64,000 nt of DNA, from contig JBCBKO010000006.1 of the NCBI GenBank assembly GCA_038521865.1, positions 1 through 64,000 on the forward strand, in the 5' to 3' direction. The notes beneath the pieces are model-generated. The model worked only from the letters and a program-made list of their open reading frames with translations, was not told the origin of the DNA and did no database searches. This document shows, in pieces, positions 38,365 to 46,095 of this stretch (positions are counted from its first letter, which is position 1; each line of letters opens with the position of its first letter). Source of the DNA: CALBPI01 sp038521865. Lineage in GTDB: Bacteria; Pseudomonadota; Gammaproteobacteria; Steroidobacterales; Woeseiaceae. The position numbers and the translations under genes are program-made.

Positions 38365-39101
38365 GCGCAGTGTCTACGCCGACTCGCAGCACGCGCTGTG
38401 AATACTCTGCGCGAGAGCTAATCCGACTCGGTCAGTCCGGTGCGCTCGCGATCTGTAACAAACACGGCGCCCCGATTGTCGATAGTGTCGACATCGCGAC
38501 CGACACCAACGGCGCGCCTGTGTTCGCATTGCAGCGCGATGCATCAGTGTTTTCACAGCTTCATACACGACCTGAATGTGGGCTGCTTGTAGAACCGCTG
38601 GTCAGTGGCGACTTCGACCGTCGCCAGCGAGTCTCCATTCGTGGCTCTGCTTTTCCGGTGGGTACACAGAGCATTGAACGTGTCCAATCGAGGTTTGCTC
38701 GCAAACACACGATGCTGCCTTCCGATTTTTTCAAGACCCATTCGATGTGGCGTCTGGAGATCAGTCACGCGACATTGGCAGGCGGAACAAGTGGCCCGCG
38801 AGAACTAAAGCGCGCCGACCTTCTTGTTGATCTTGAGAACTGGGAAGCATGGCACCTCATGGAGCACGGTGCTGTCGAGCACATGAACGATGATCATGCT
38901 GATGCGACAGCGCTGTATGCGACCGTATTGTGTAACCAACCCACCGGCGACTGGCGCATCATAGGACTCGATCCTGAGGGCATCGATATGGCGTGCGGTG
39001 AGTTTCACGAACGGCTCACCTACCAAACCCCACTGGAAACCGCAGCAGCGTTAAGACCGACGCTAGTGGAACTCGTTAAACATGCGCGACAATCGAACTA
39101 A
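38361..39101 (+). CDS. HugZ-family heme-utilisation protein
   Basis: 246 residues from the ATG at 38361, which overlaps the methyltransferase stop (ATGA). The N-terminal split-barrel pyridoxamine-5'-phosphate-oxidase-like domain (about 15-150) is followed by a DUF2470 domain with VEHMNDDHADATALYA and the AC(x)GEFH(x)RLTY end. HugZ of Campylobacter and Helicobacter degrades heme to release iron. Position behind a Fur box supports the same role here. Confidence 0.85.
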   Translation: MSAVSTPTRSTRCEYSARELIRLGQSGALAICNKHGAPIVDSVDIATDTNGAPVFALQRDASVFSQLHTRPECGLLVEPLVSGDFDRRQRVSIRGSAFPVGTQSIERVQSRFARKHTMLPSDFFKTHSMWRLEISHATLAGGTSGPRELKRADLLVDLENWEAWHLMEHGAVEHMNDDHADATALYATVLCNQPTGDWRIIGLDPEGIDMACGEFHERLTYQTPLETAAALRPTLVELVKHARQSN

Positions 39102-39104
39102 CGA

Positions 39105-39788
39105 TCAGCGTTTTATGCCCATACGTGCGGCGACCACGTCAGGATCCAATGTATCGAGCAATTCCATCCCTGAGCTGAAATCCTGACCACGTGTAAAGGC
39201 ACCAGGCGTGACCAACGTCTCGATACCTGCGGCAATAGCCGCGCTTGCGGAGGCAGCGCTGTCCTCAATCGCCAGAACCTGCTCGCTAGGTAGCCCTAAT
39301 CGCTGCAGCGCAACCTCATAGATTTCCGGATGCGGTTTTGGATTATCACAATCCATGCGCGTGAGCACAGACGAGAATCGGTCGATCGGCAGCTCCGGCG
39401 ACGCACCTTTTGCAATCGCATCGATATTCGCCCTGAAGGTGGTGGTGACCAGCCCGATCAACAAACCAGCGTCCAACACTAGTGCAATGCTTTCCGCGAC
39501 GCCATTCCTGAGTGCAACGCCTCGTGAAACTTCAGCGCACGCAATTTCAGTCTTGCGTGTATGGATGTCCTTAACCTGATAATCGGATAGCAGGCCGCCG
39601 GCCGCATCACTGAGCGTGGACAGGCGTTTTTGCCCACCCGCGTCTTTTAACAATTGACGGTAGGTGTCCTCATCCCAGCGCCAATTTATGCCAGCCTCAG
39701 CGAAGGCTGAGTTGTAGGCTCGCCGTTGTATATCGGAAGTCTCAGCGAGTACACCAATCGAACCAATGAAAAGCGCGCGTTTGTTCAT
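39105..39788 (-). CDS. HAD-like hydrolase fold protein lacking the nucleophile aspartate
   Basis: 227 residues from the ATG at 39788. Motif II (VTTTF), motif III Lys (NPKPHPEIY) and motif IV (AIEDSAASASAA) of the CbbY/phosphoglucomutase-like HAD group are present. But the N-terminal motif I, normally DxDGTL, reads FIGSIGVLAET: both Asp are gone. Fold and cap look intact, so it may bind a ligand without catalysis or use another residue. A pseudogene is unlikely, since the frame is whole. Convergent with hugZ, 3 bp apart. Confidence 0.82.
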   Translation of the reverse strand: MNKRALFIGSIGVLAETSDIQRRAYNSAFAEAGINWRWDEDTYRQLLKDAGGQKRLSTLSDAAGGLLSDYQVKDIHTRKTEIACAEVSRGVALRNGVAESIALVLDAGLLIGLVTTTFRANIDAIAKGASPELPIDRFSSVLTRMDCDNPKPHPEIYEVALQRLGLPSEQVLAIEDSAASASAAIAAGIETLVTPGAFTRGQDFSSGMELLDTLDPDVVAARMGIKR

Positions 39789-39819
39789 GGTCGCAATTCT
39801 ACCGGAGAAGGGTGCAAAA

Positions 39820-39851
39820 CAAGACAACGACGGGCGACCAAGAGGCCGCCC
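39820..39851 (-). terminator. Terminator after outer-membrane protein gene
   Basis: On the minus strand a GGGCGGCC / GGUCGCCC stem (one G-U pair; 39832-39851) with a UCUU loop, followed by a U-rich stretch. It lies 14 bp past the outer-membrane protein gene stop. Confidence 0.55.
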
Positions 39852-39865
39852 GCCCCTGCATTGGT

Positions 39866-40933
39866 TTACCAGCTTTTCTGAATACCGAAGGTCAGCATCT
39901 CCTGCGTCTCAAGCTGAGGCCCGTTTAGGTCCTGCTCAACAGGGACCAGATACTCAATGGCGAGTCGCCAACCCTCAAGATCACCCTGTCCGGCGATGTT
40001 GAGACTGACGCCAGCATCCCAGCGCGAACCACCGAAGCGGTCCGGGTCAGCGGTTTGTACTGGACCTGCGATGAGCGGATCGCGACCCGATATCTCGCCT
40101 TGATCCGTATAGGCCAAACGCAACGCAACGCTCACCGCATCGCTAAAGCTGTAGCCCGCCCACCCCGTCAGGTGATGAAGATCGCCCAAGCGATAGTTTT
40201 CGTCGTTATCGGCCACCCGGAAGGTACTGCGCCACTGCGTACCCCAGTTGAAGTGTTCGGCGAATCCGGAGTAGCTGAGACCGAGAATTGGATCCCAACT
40301 GCCAGAACCGAGCTGCATCGGATAGGGCAGACGGATCGTTGGGCGCATGTTCATCGGCGTGAGGATGTCATCGGTCTCGTCAATACTGCCGGTGGGCACA
40401 GACAGTCCCACGATGCCGTGAAGCTTGTGATCCGGATTGGTGCCGATATCAATCAACGCCGAAACGGTGGTGTCGCCGATTCCCGATGTCTCCGTCATAA
40501 AGGTGCCGAGCACCGCGGTACCCATGCCACCCTGATACGTCAGGTGATCCATGTCCTTCTGGATATAGTTCACCATGCCCATCACGGTAATACGGTCCGT
40601 GGGTGCATACATCACGCCGAACATATGCATATCCATGTTCATCTCGACGGGCACGACACGTAGCGTCGGCGGTTGCCCTGGATTACCGAAAAACCGGTTG
40701 GGGACGGTTGTTGCGATTTGATCGGGAGAGATGGAATCGCTTCCTGAAAGGTTGCCCTCCATCGGCATCGACATGAATCGATACGAGAACATCCACTCAC
40801 CTTTATCGTGTGTGTGATCACCCATCACCCCGATCGGAGCGTGAGCATCGGCGCGTGTGGTCTGATCGTGATCGGCATGGGCAAACGGTGCAGCCACGAG
40901 CAACGTGGCCAGCATCAATCTGGTCTTGTTCAT
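39866..40933 (-). CDS. Outer-membrane beta-barrel protein, possible metal-linked transporter
   Basis: 355 residues, signal peptide (MNKTRLMLATLLVAAPFAHA), alternating amphipathic strands ending in W as for many outer-membrane barrels (GIQKSW). His/Met-rich parts near the start (DHDQTT, DAHAP, GDHTHDKGEW, EMNMDMHMFG) suggest metal contact. Resembles the phenol-degradation-type 'transporter' barrel family. It follows a DUF2946 gene on the same strand after 71 bp. Copper is a reasonable guess, because DUF2946 genes and copper proteins co-occur. Confidence 0.65.
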   Translation of the reverse strand: MNKTRLMLATLLVAAPFAHADHDQTTRADAHAPIGVMGDHTHDKGEWMFSYRFMSMPMEGNLSGSDSISPDQIATTVPNRFFGNPGQPPTLRVVPVEMNMDMHMFGVMYAPTDRITVMGMVNYIQKDMDHLTYQGGMGTAVLGTFMTETSGIGDTTVSALIDIGTNPDHKLHGIVGLSVPTGSIDETDDILTPMNMRPTIRLPYPMQLGSGSWDPILGLSYSGFAEHFNWGTQWRSTFRVADNDENYRLGDLHHLTGWAGYSFSDAVSVALRLAYTDQGEISGRDPLIAGPVQTADPDRFGGSRWDAGVSLNIAGQGDLEGWRLAIEYLVPVEQDLNGPQLETQEMLTFGIQKSW

Positions 40934-41004
40934 TGGAACCCTCTGAATCTAATTGGGCGCACACCGTTCAGGCGCACGCAAGTCACTCTTGTGTTAAGCG
41001 AGAT

Positions 41005-41388
41005 TCAGACGATGTGTGGAGGCGCTCGAGCTCGGGTAATCCACAGAGGTTGAGAAGGCCGAACGTTGGCATGATTGCGTTCGTATCTGCCCTGCGAAAG
41101 CTGCGCGACGGGCTCGAGGCTGGACGCCGAACCCAGATGTAGAACCGGCGTCAGGGTATCCGCAAAATCACAGTTATCAGCGCCCGCCTGCACCGGCGCC
41201 ATTGCTTCGGCATGGCCATGGGCATGGCCATGCGAATGATCATGATGCTGCCAAAAACCCTCGAGGCCTTCTGGGCAAACGATCAGGAACTGGCCACGAG
41301 CAATGTCGCCCGGCATGAAGCCGCGCGGTACCAGTGCGCTCAGGCAAACGCCAAGGAGAACCAGACTGGCTGTGACTCGATCACGCAT
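41005..41388 (-). CDS. DUF2946-like His-rich protein
   Basis: 127 residues. A membrane/signal segment (VTASLVLLGVCLSALV) with the family's LVPRGFMPG motif, a His cluster (HHDHSHGHAHGH) that should bind metal, and the RAPP end near the C-terminus typical of DUF2946. Function unknown; often beside copper or TonB genes. Ahead of the barrel gene, after nitroreductase (50-bp gap). Confidence 0.75.
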   Translation of the reverse strand: MRDRVTASLVLLGVCLSALVPRGFMPGDIARGQFLIVCPEGLEGFWQHHDHSHGHAHGHAEAMAPVQAGADNCDFADTLTPVLHLGSASSLEPVAQLSQGRYERNHANVRPSQPLWITRARAPPHIV

Positions 41389-41438
41389 GCCCTAAAGTTA
41401 CGCGCTCTCCGGCGTGTTAGCTAGATGGTTGTTGAGGG

Positions 41439-42020
41439 CTACTCCGTCCAGGTCTCCACGACGTCTTTCAAATCGGGACGCGGTCGTTCCTTGGGTGGCT
41501 CGACCGGAGTACCAATATGCATGAATCCTGCAATCGCATCATGCTCAGACAGACCAAGCGCCGCATGCACTGGTCCATCATATGCCGGACCACCGGTGAG
41601 CCACTGCGCCCCAAAACCCAACGCTGCCGCCGCGATCAGGATGTTCGTGCAAACCGCACCGGCGGACAGGTGCTGTTCGATTACGGGAATGCGTGCAGCT
41701 TTTTCCATATTCGGGGCCGCGATTACCGCGAGCAACAGCGGCGAGCGCGTGAGGCGCGCATGCGCTGCGTCCACCATGACGTCGTTGGCCTCCGGGTTCT
41801 CTCTGATGAACGATTCGCGGTAGATATCGGCCAGCTTCTGCTGACCCTCCTTGTACAACACCTTGATACGCCAAGGCGTTAATTTCGCATGATCTGGCAC
41901 GCGGGTTGCGATCGCCAGAATGGTTTCGAGCGCCACCGCATCGGGCGCCGGATCCACAAGATTCGCCGCAAGCACCGACCGCCGGTGCTGCATGAATTCA
42001 ACAACAGGTCTGTTGGCCAT
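41439..42020 (-). CDS. Nitroreductase-family flavoprotein
   Basis: 193 residues from the ATG at 42020, which has ACGGAG at the right distance; ATG at 42026 is next best. FMN-binding RRS near residue 14, PxxH-like RVPDHAKLTPWR, and GAQWLTGGPAYD near the end. Members reduce nitro compounds or quinones with NAD(P)H. Substrate unknown. 109 bp after the 40-residue gene. Confidence 0.88.
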   Translation of the reverse strand: MANRPVVEFMQHRRSVLAANLVDPAPDAVALETILAIATRVPDHAKLTPWRIKVLYKEGQQKLADIYRESFIRENPEANDVMVDAAHARLTRSPLLLAVIAAPNMEKAARIPVIEQHLSAGAVCTNILIAAAALGFGAQWLTGGPAYDGPVHAALGLSEHDAIAGFMHIGTPVEPPKERPRPDLKDVVETWTE

Positions 42021-42129
42021 TACCATCTCCGTGACCCCGGTGTCTCCGGGATTCTCGCTGGAAAAATGGTAGCCGATTGTGTGATCCAACATCGTCTTAA
42101 TTCCCGTTTTACTCGCACGCAAGGTGCGA

Positions 42130-42252
42130 TCACATTTCCGTAGCGCTCAACAACCAGACCCAGCTGGCTGCGTACGCGCCGAGCAATATGGCAAGCGCCA
42201 ACAGATACCGGACAAACTGGCTTAGAAACCGATGATTGCCTGATGGGTTCAC
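42130..42252 (-). CDS. 40-residue single-pass membrane protein, coupled to the Fur-linked gene
   Basis: A GTG start at 42252 overlaps the stop of the upstream 173-residue gene (GTGA). It encodes 40 residues: a basic N-terminus (GNHRFLSQFVRY) and one membrane helix (LLALAILLGAYAASWVWLL), then a short acidic end. Small membrane proteins of this kind are often missed by gene finders. The overlap is strong evidence of translation, but no homologue is recalled. Confidence 0.6.
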   Translation of the reverse strand: MNPSGNHRFLSQFVRYLLALAILLGAYAASWVWLLSATEM

Positions 42253-42770
42253 GAGCCGTCCTCAGCCTTCGGACATTCAACTTTCGGTGGCAGATCGTTA
42301 CTCACCACCAAGTGCAATCGCCTTGAGTCGTTAAAACTCAGCCCAACAGGCGAGAGGAAATCTATATATGCACGTGCAATCCGAAAAAACGTGGTTGCCA
42401 GACTGCCGGGGAACAGATCTTCTGCGAGACGGTATCCAAGCTCCGCATCACCCTGTTCGACCGCCCGGAACATTCTCGTCAACTGCATCTCGTCGGCAGT
42501 CGTCAAATCATCGTCGGGTGTCCTTATTGCGAGCTGGCGCATCCCGGTCGTTGAAGCAAAACACATCAACTCATTAATCACGGGCAAAGCCGCTTCCGCA
42601 CGGTGGTGGCGATACAAGGGTCGCAGAATACAGCAGGCGCACTCCTTGCCCTGAAACGACAGGGTCCACTGCCTCACGCTGATCAACAATAGCTGCGCTC
42701 CAGCCGATAAATGCTGGACCCGCATGGTGTCGCTGCACGGCTGTTGATCGAATCGATAGGTTTGTCTCAT
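42249..42770 (-). CDS. Unrecognised protein divergent from Fur-regulated azurin
   Basis: 173 residues from the ATG at 42770 (GGAGA 10 bp upstream). The frame is open to 43076, but that would cover the Fur boxes and the azurin gene. No family recognised. A CxCC cluster (GKECACCIL) lies at about residue 44 and an acidic stretch (TPDDDLTTADE) at about residue 90. No signal peptide or membrane helix. It shares its promoter region with azurin 2 and so is probably iron-repressed. Confidence 0.65.
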   Translation of the reverse strand: MRQTYRFDQQPCSDTMRVQHLSAGAQLLLISVRQWTLSFQGKECACCILRPLYRHHRAEAALPVINELMCFASTTGMRQLAIRTPDDDLTTADEMQLTRMFRAVEQGDAELGYRLAEDLFPGSLATTFFRIARAYIDFLSPVGLSFNDSRRLHLVVSNDLPPKVECPKAEDGS

Positions 42771-42839
42771 TGCGCAACACTCTCCTGCGTAACCGCTGTC
42801 TTGTGAGATAATTCCGAAGTGGTTTTCATGGTGATGATG

Positions 42840-42880
42840 ATGATTCTCATTGTTATTATCAATGAGAATCATTATCATTT
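42840..42880. promoter_or_regulatory. Paired Fur boxes between azurin and divergent unknown gene
   Basis: ATGATTCTCATTG (42840-42852) and CAATGAGAATCAT (42860-42872) are perfect 13-bp inverted arms, 7 bp apart. A further Fur half-site (TATCATT) follows at 42873-42879. Each arm contains a Fur core. The site lies 36 bp from the azurin start and 69 bp from the divergent start, so it can serve both. Confidence 0.85.
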
Positions 42881-42915
42881 GCAATAAATGTGAAGCAGTT
42901 TTTTTGGAGATCGAA

Positions 42916-43356
42916 ATGAAACAACTGATTGTTGGCCTGGCATTGATGTTTGCGGCAGGAATGGCGAACGCAGCCTGTGAGGTGAATGTTGAGGTCGGCG
43001 ACTCACTGGCCTTTAGCGAAAGCAGCATCACTGTAGAAGCCAGCTGCGAAACTGTGACTGTAAACCTGAAACACACGGGTTCTTTGCCTGCCGCTGCTAT
43101 GGGTCACAACTGGGTCCTGTCGAAAACCGCTGAGTATCAAGCCGTTGCGAACGATGGGATGGCCGCAGGCCTCGACGCGAATTACCTGCCCGCAGATGAT
43201 GCTCGTGTACTGGTTTACACAAAGATCATCGGTGGTGGAGAGGAAACCAGCGTGAGCTTTAGCCTGTCAGATCTTGATGCTGGCGAGAGCTACACCTTCT
43301 ACTGCTCATTCCCTGGCCATACCGGTCTGATGAACGGCACTTTCACGATTTCCTGA
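42916..43356 (+). CDS. Azurin (periplasmic type 1 copper protein), Fur-controlled
   Basis: 146 residues from the ATG at 42916 (GGAGA upstream). Signal peptide with AMANA cleavage (1-19), mature domain of about 127 residues. Ligands: H64 (MGHNW), C130, H135, M139 (CSFPGHTGLM); paired Cys for the usual disulfide. Its sequence is close to the azurin domain of the 36509 gene, so the two are paralogues. A clean Fur box pair in the promoter is unusual for azurin. Probably co-transcribed with the membrane protein gene that follows. Confidence 0.92.
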   Translation: MKQLIVGLALMFAAGMANAACEVNVEVGDSLAFSESSITVEASCETVTVNLKHTGSLPAAAMGHNWVLSKTAEYQAVANDGMAAGLDANYLPADDARVLVYTKIIGGGEETSVSFSLSDLDAGESYTFYCSFPGHTGLMNGTFTIS

Positions 43357-43393
43357 CACCAGAAGATATCGCCCGAGAGAGCAGCGCGCAGCC

Positions 43394-43933
43394 ATGAGAC
43401 TCGGAACAGCGGCCCTATGGTGGGGCACCCTGGGCTTCATGGCCTTGCTCGCTGTCGGCATCCAGCGCATGTGGGGCATTGCGCTGGATAGCCTCTCCTA
43501 CTCCTGGACCACCAGCCACTACGCGCTGCTGATTGTGAACACGTTCATAATGGCCTGGGTTGAGGGGTATCGAGGCTTCCAGCAGAGGTTCTCACCACGA
43601 TTCGCAGCGCGCGCGATTTCCTTGAAGCGCAACCCTTCGCCACTTGGCTTTGTGTTTGCACCTCTGGCATTGATGGGATTTTTCCATGCACCCATGCGCC
43701 GAGTCATCGGCGCGATAGCGTTGACACTGGGCGTCGTCGCGATCGTGTTGGTTTACCGAGCATTCCCTCAGCCCTGGCGGGGCATTCTCGACTTTGGCGT
43801 TATTGTCGGGCTGACATGGGGCGCCATCGCAACACTGCTCGCCGTTATCAACGCGAACGCACGCGGAACCGACGTCGACCCGGAGTGGCGGCCCGCCGTC
43901 GACCCACGCCTGCCCGATTCCAGTCGGGCATAA
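43394..43933 (+). CDS. Unrecognised four-helix membrane protein
   Basis: 179 residues with about four membrane helices (7-28, 40-55, 95-115, 130-150) and a positively charged loop (QQRFSPRFAARAISLKR). No family recalled with confidence. It follows azurin after 37 bp with no terminator between, so it is likely iron-controlled too. Its 3' end nearly meets the IsdG-like gene (4 bp). Confidence 0.7.
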   Translation: MRLGTAALWWGTLGFMALLAVGIQRMWGIALDSLSYSWTTSHYALLIVNTFIMAWVEGYRGFQQRFSPRFAARAISLKRNPSPLGFVFAPLALMGFFHAPMRRVIGAIALTLGVVAIVLVYRAFPQPWRGILDFGVIVGLTWGAIATLLAVINANARGTDVDPEWRPAVDPRLPDSSRA

Positions 43934-43936
43934 CGC

Positions 43937-44251
43937 TCAGGCGAGCGTTTCCATTACCGATTCAAAAGTCTCAAGATCGGGATGACCTAAGTACGTGCCA
44001 CTAGGCGCACTTGCCTGACGATGTGCGAGCTTGAATGCCTCAGATTGCGTCCAGGCCTCGAACGCTTTGCGCGACTCCCACACCGAGTGCGACGCATATA
44101 GCGTGTGGTCATCAAGAGATGGCCCTTTAAGCAAATGGAATTCCTTGAAACCGGGGACTTCGGATAGGTAGGAATCGCGCTCCCGCCACACCGTCTCGAA
44201 TCCCTCTTCCATTCCCGGTGTGATTTTGAATCGGTTCATCGCAATGAACAT
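43937..44251 (-). CDS. IsdG/HmoA-like heme-degrading monooxygenase
   Basis: 104 residues, ferredoxin-like antibiotic-biosynthesis-monooxygenase fold. The three residues used by IsdG for heme cleavage are in matching places: N6, W67 and H77. Good ribosome site (GGAGAG). Last gene of the receptor-hmuTUV operon (21 bp after hmuV), so it would free iron from imported heme. Confidence 0.85.
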   Translation of the reverse strand: MFIAMNRFKITPGMEEGFETVWRERDSYLSEVPGFKEFHLLKGPSLDDHTLYASHSVWESRKAFEAWTQSEAFKLAHRQASAPSGTYLGHPDLETFESVMETLA

Positions 44252-44272
44252 GTCACTCTCCTGTTTGTAGAC

Positions 44273-45046
44273 TCAAGCATGTACCAGCAGCCGCTCCAAC
44301 CCGGAGTGCCACTCGGTGGTGATCGGAGTGTCGTAGACCTCCGATAAAGTGTGATCCGACAGAACCTCTCGAGGCGCACCGGATGCGGCCACGCGGCCAC
44401 GATCCAGCAATATTGTGTGATCACAGAATCGCGCTGCCTTCTCGAGGTCGTGTACAACAAGGCACACGCCCACATTGCGGGTCGCCGCCTCACGCAGGTG
44501 TCTGAGCACCAGCAATTCATGGCCGATATCAAGACTTGCTGTGGGTTCATCCAACAACCAGACGCCGCCATCACTAAACGTCAGGATGCCGTCGACCTGT
44601 AGACAGGTGCGCGCGAACTGAACTCGCTGGCGCTCACCACCGGACAACTGATCGAAGCGGCGCCACAGCAGGCCGTAGACCCCGCAATCACTCGCGATGC
44701 GTTCGAGGCGGTTCGTGTCCAACGGTTGCAGGCCGCGGAACGGCTCCCACCCCATTGCGATGACTTCATGCACCGGGTAGGGAAACGCCATATCCACGTG
44801 CTGACTCATCACTGCACGAGTCCGCGCCTGGTCTGCTAAAGACAGATCGTTTAGCGGTTGCCCATCGACCAGAACCTCACCACCGGCGACCCCCAATGAA
44901 CCCGCCATGGCATGCAGCAACGTCGACTTACCCGCGCCATTCGGCCCCACGATGCCGACCACCTGCCCGCGTTGCACAAATGCATTAACACTGTCCAACG
45001 TGACGCGTTTGCCACGCCGAACGCTAACCCCGCGGACTTCAATCAT
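44273..45046 (-). CDS. hmuV: Hemin ABC transporter ATP-binding protein
   Basis: 257 residues from the ATG at 45046, overlapping the hmuU stop (ATGA). Walker A GPNGAGKST, signature LSGGERQRV, Walker B VWLLDEPTASLD, H-loop VVHDLEKA. Powers heme import through HmuU. Confidence 0.93.
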   Translation of the reverse strand: MIEVRGVSVRRGKRVTLDSVNAFVQRGQVVGIVGPNGAGKSTLLHAMAGSLGVAGGEVLVDGQPLNDLSLADQARTRAVMSQHVDMAFPYPVHEVIAMGWEPFRGLQPLDTNRLERIASDCGVYGLLWRRFDQLSGGERQRVQFARTCLQVDGILTFSDGGVWLLDEPTASLDIGHELLVLRHLREAATRNVGVCLVVHDLEKAARFCDHTILLDRGRVAASGAPREVLSDHTLSEVYDTPITTEWHSGLERLLVHA

Positions 45047-46095
45047 GCGTGTGACCTCGCTGATGCGATTAGCCAGAGAAAAAACGGTGCGCCGAGCGCG
45101 CTGGTGACGAGCCCAACCGGTAACTCGGCAGGGATAATCACAATCCGAGCAACCAAGTCCGCAAGCACGCTCAATGTAGCGCCCAACAATAGCGAGCCGG
45201 GGAGCACCCATCGGTTGCTAGGTCCAAGGATCAACCGAACGATATGTGGCACGATCAAACCGACGAAAGCGATGATGCCTGAAACGGCTACTGCGGCACC
45301 GACGGCCGCAGCGGCGCTGATAACGGTCACCCTTTTCAACAAATCTACGTTGATCGATAGATGGCGTGCCTCAACCTCACCGAGCTGCAGTACATCGAGC
45401 GCGCGTCCTCGAGAGACGAGCACTCCCGCTGCGATGACGATCACTGTTGCTGCGGGCAAAACCGTTGTCCAGGTTGCACGGCCGTAGCTCCCCATCGTCC
45501 AAAAGACAAGCGTTCGCAGCTGCGTGTCGTCACTCAGAAACTCAAAGCCACCGATGGCCACTGTGGACATTGCGTTCAATGCGATGCCGACAAGCAACAT
45601 AGTGCTAACTTCGAAATTTCCAAACCAGCGCGCGAATGCATAGAGCATGCCGGTCACGGCAGCTGCGCCGGTAATCGCCGCCAACGGAATGAAGTAGGGC
45701 ATCAGTGCCTCTGCTACAAAGCCAGCGCCGAACACGATCATGAAAATCGCACCGACGGCAGCACCGCCCGAGACGCCTATGAGCCCAGGATCAGCAAGCG
45801 GATTACGGAACAACGCCTGCAGCGCGGCGCCAGCTGCCGCCAGACCTGCGCCCGCCAGCGCTGCGAGCACAACCCGCGGGAGCCGAATGCTGTAGAGCAC
45901 CGTCTGCTCCATCGAACTGGTTTCCGCAAAGCCGAGCACGCCACCAATTGATAGCGGGATCGCGCCTATACAAATAGCAAGCGACACGCTGACAATTAGC
46001 GCAACACCAAGTGCAAGAATCAGCGGCGGTCGCTGTCCGAAACCGCGTTTCGCTACCTTGCCCGATGGCTCTGCAACCATGGCGTCCGACATCAC
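45043..46095 (-). CDS. hmuU: Hemin ABC transporter permease
   Basis: 350 residues, FecCD family, about ten membrane helices; conserved ALFRNPLADPGLIGVSGGAA and GLIVPHIVRL. The GTG at 46095 overlaps the hmuT stop (GTGA); an ATG directly follows at 46092. Moves heme across the inner membrane as a dimer. Confidence 0.93.
   Translation of the reverse strand: MMSDAMVAEPSGKVAKRGFGQRPPLILALGVALIVSVSLAICIGAIPLSIGGVLGFAETSSMEQTVLYSIRLPRVVLAALAGAGLAAAGAALQALFRNPLADPGLIGVSGGAAVGAIFMIVFGAGFVAEALMPYFIPLAAITGAAAVTGMLYAFARWFGNFEVSTMLLVGIALNAMSTVAIGGFEFLSDDTQLRTLVFWTMGSYGRATWTTVLPAATVIVIAAGVLVSRGRALDVLQLGEVEARHLSINVDLLKRVTVISAAAAVGAAVAVSGIIAFVGLIVPHIVRLILGPSNRWVLPGSLLLGATLSVLADLVARIVIIPAELPVGLVTSALGAPFFLWLIASARSHA

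Noticed and set aside
42771..43076. N-terminal extension of the 173-residue gene
   Set aside because: It would run through the Fur boxes and the azurin gene; its His/Asn run only reflects the Fur-box bases.
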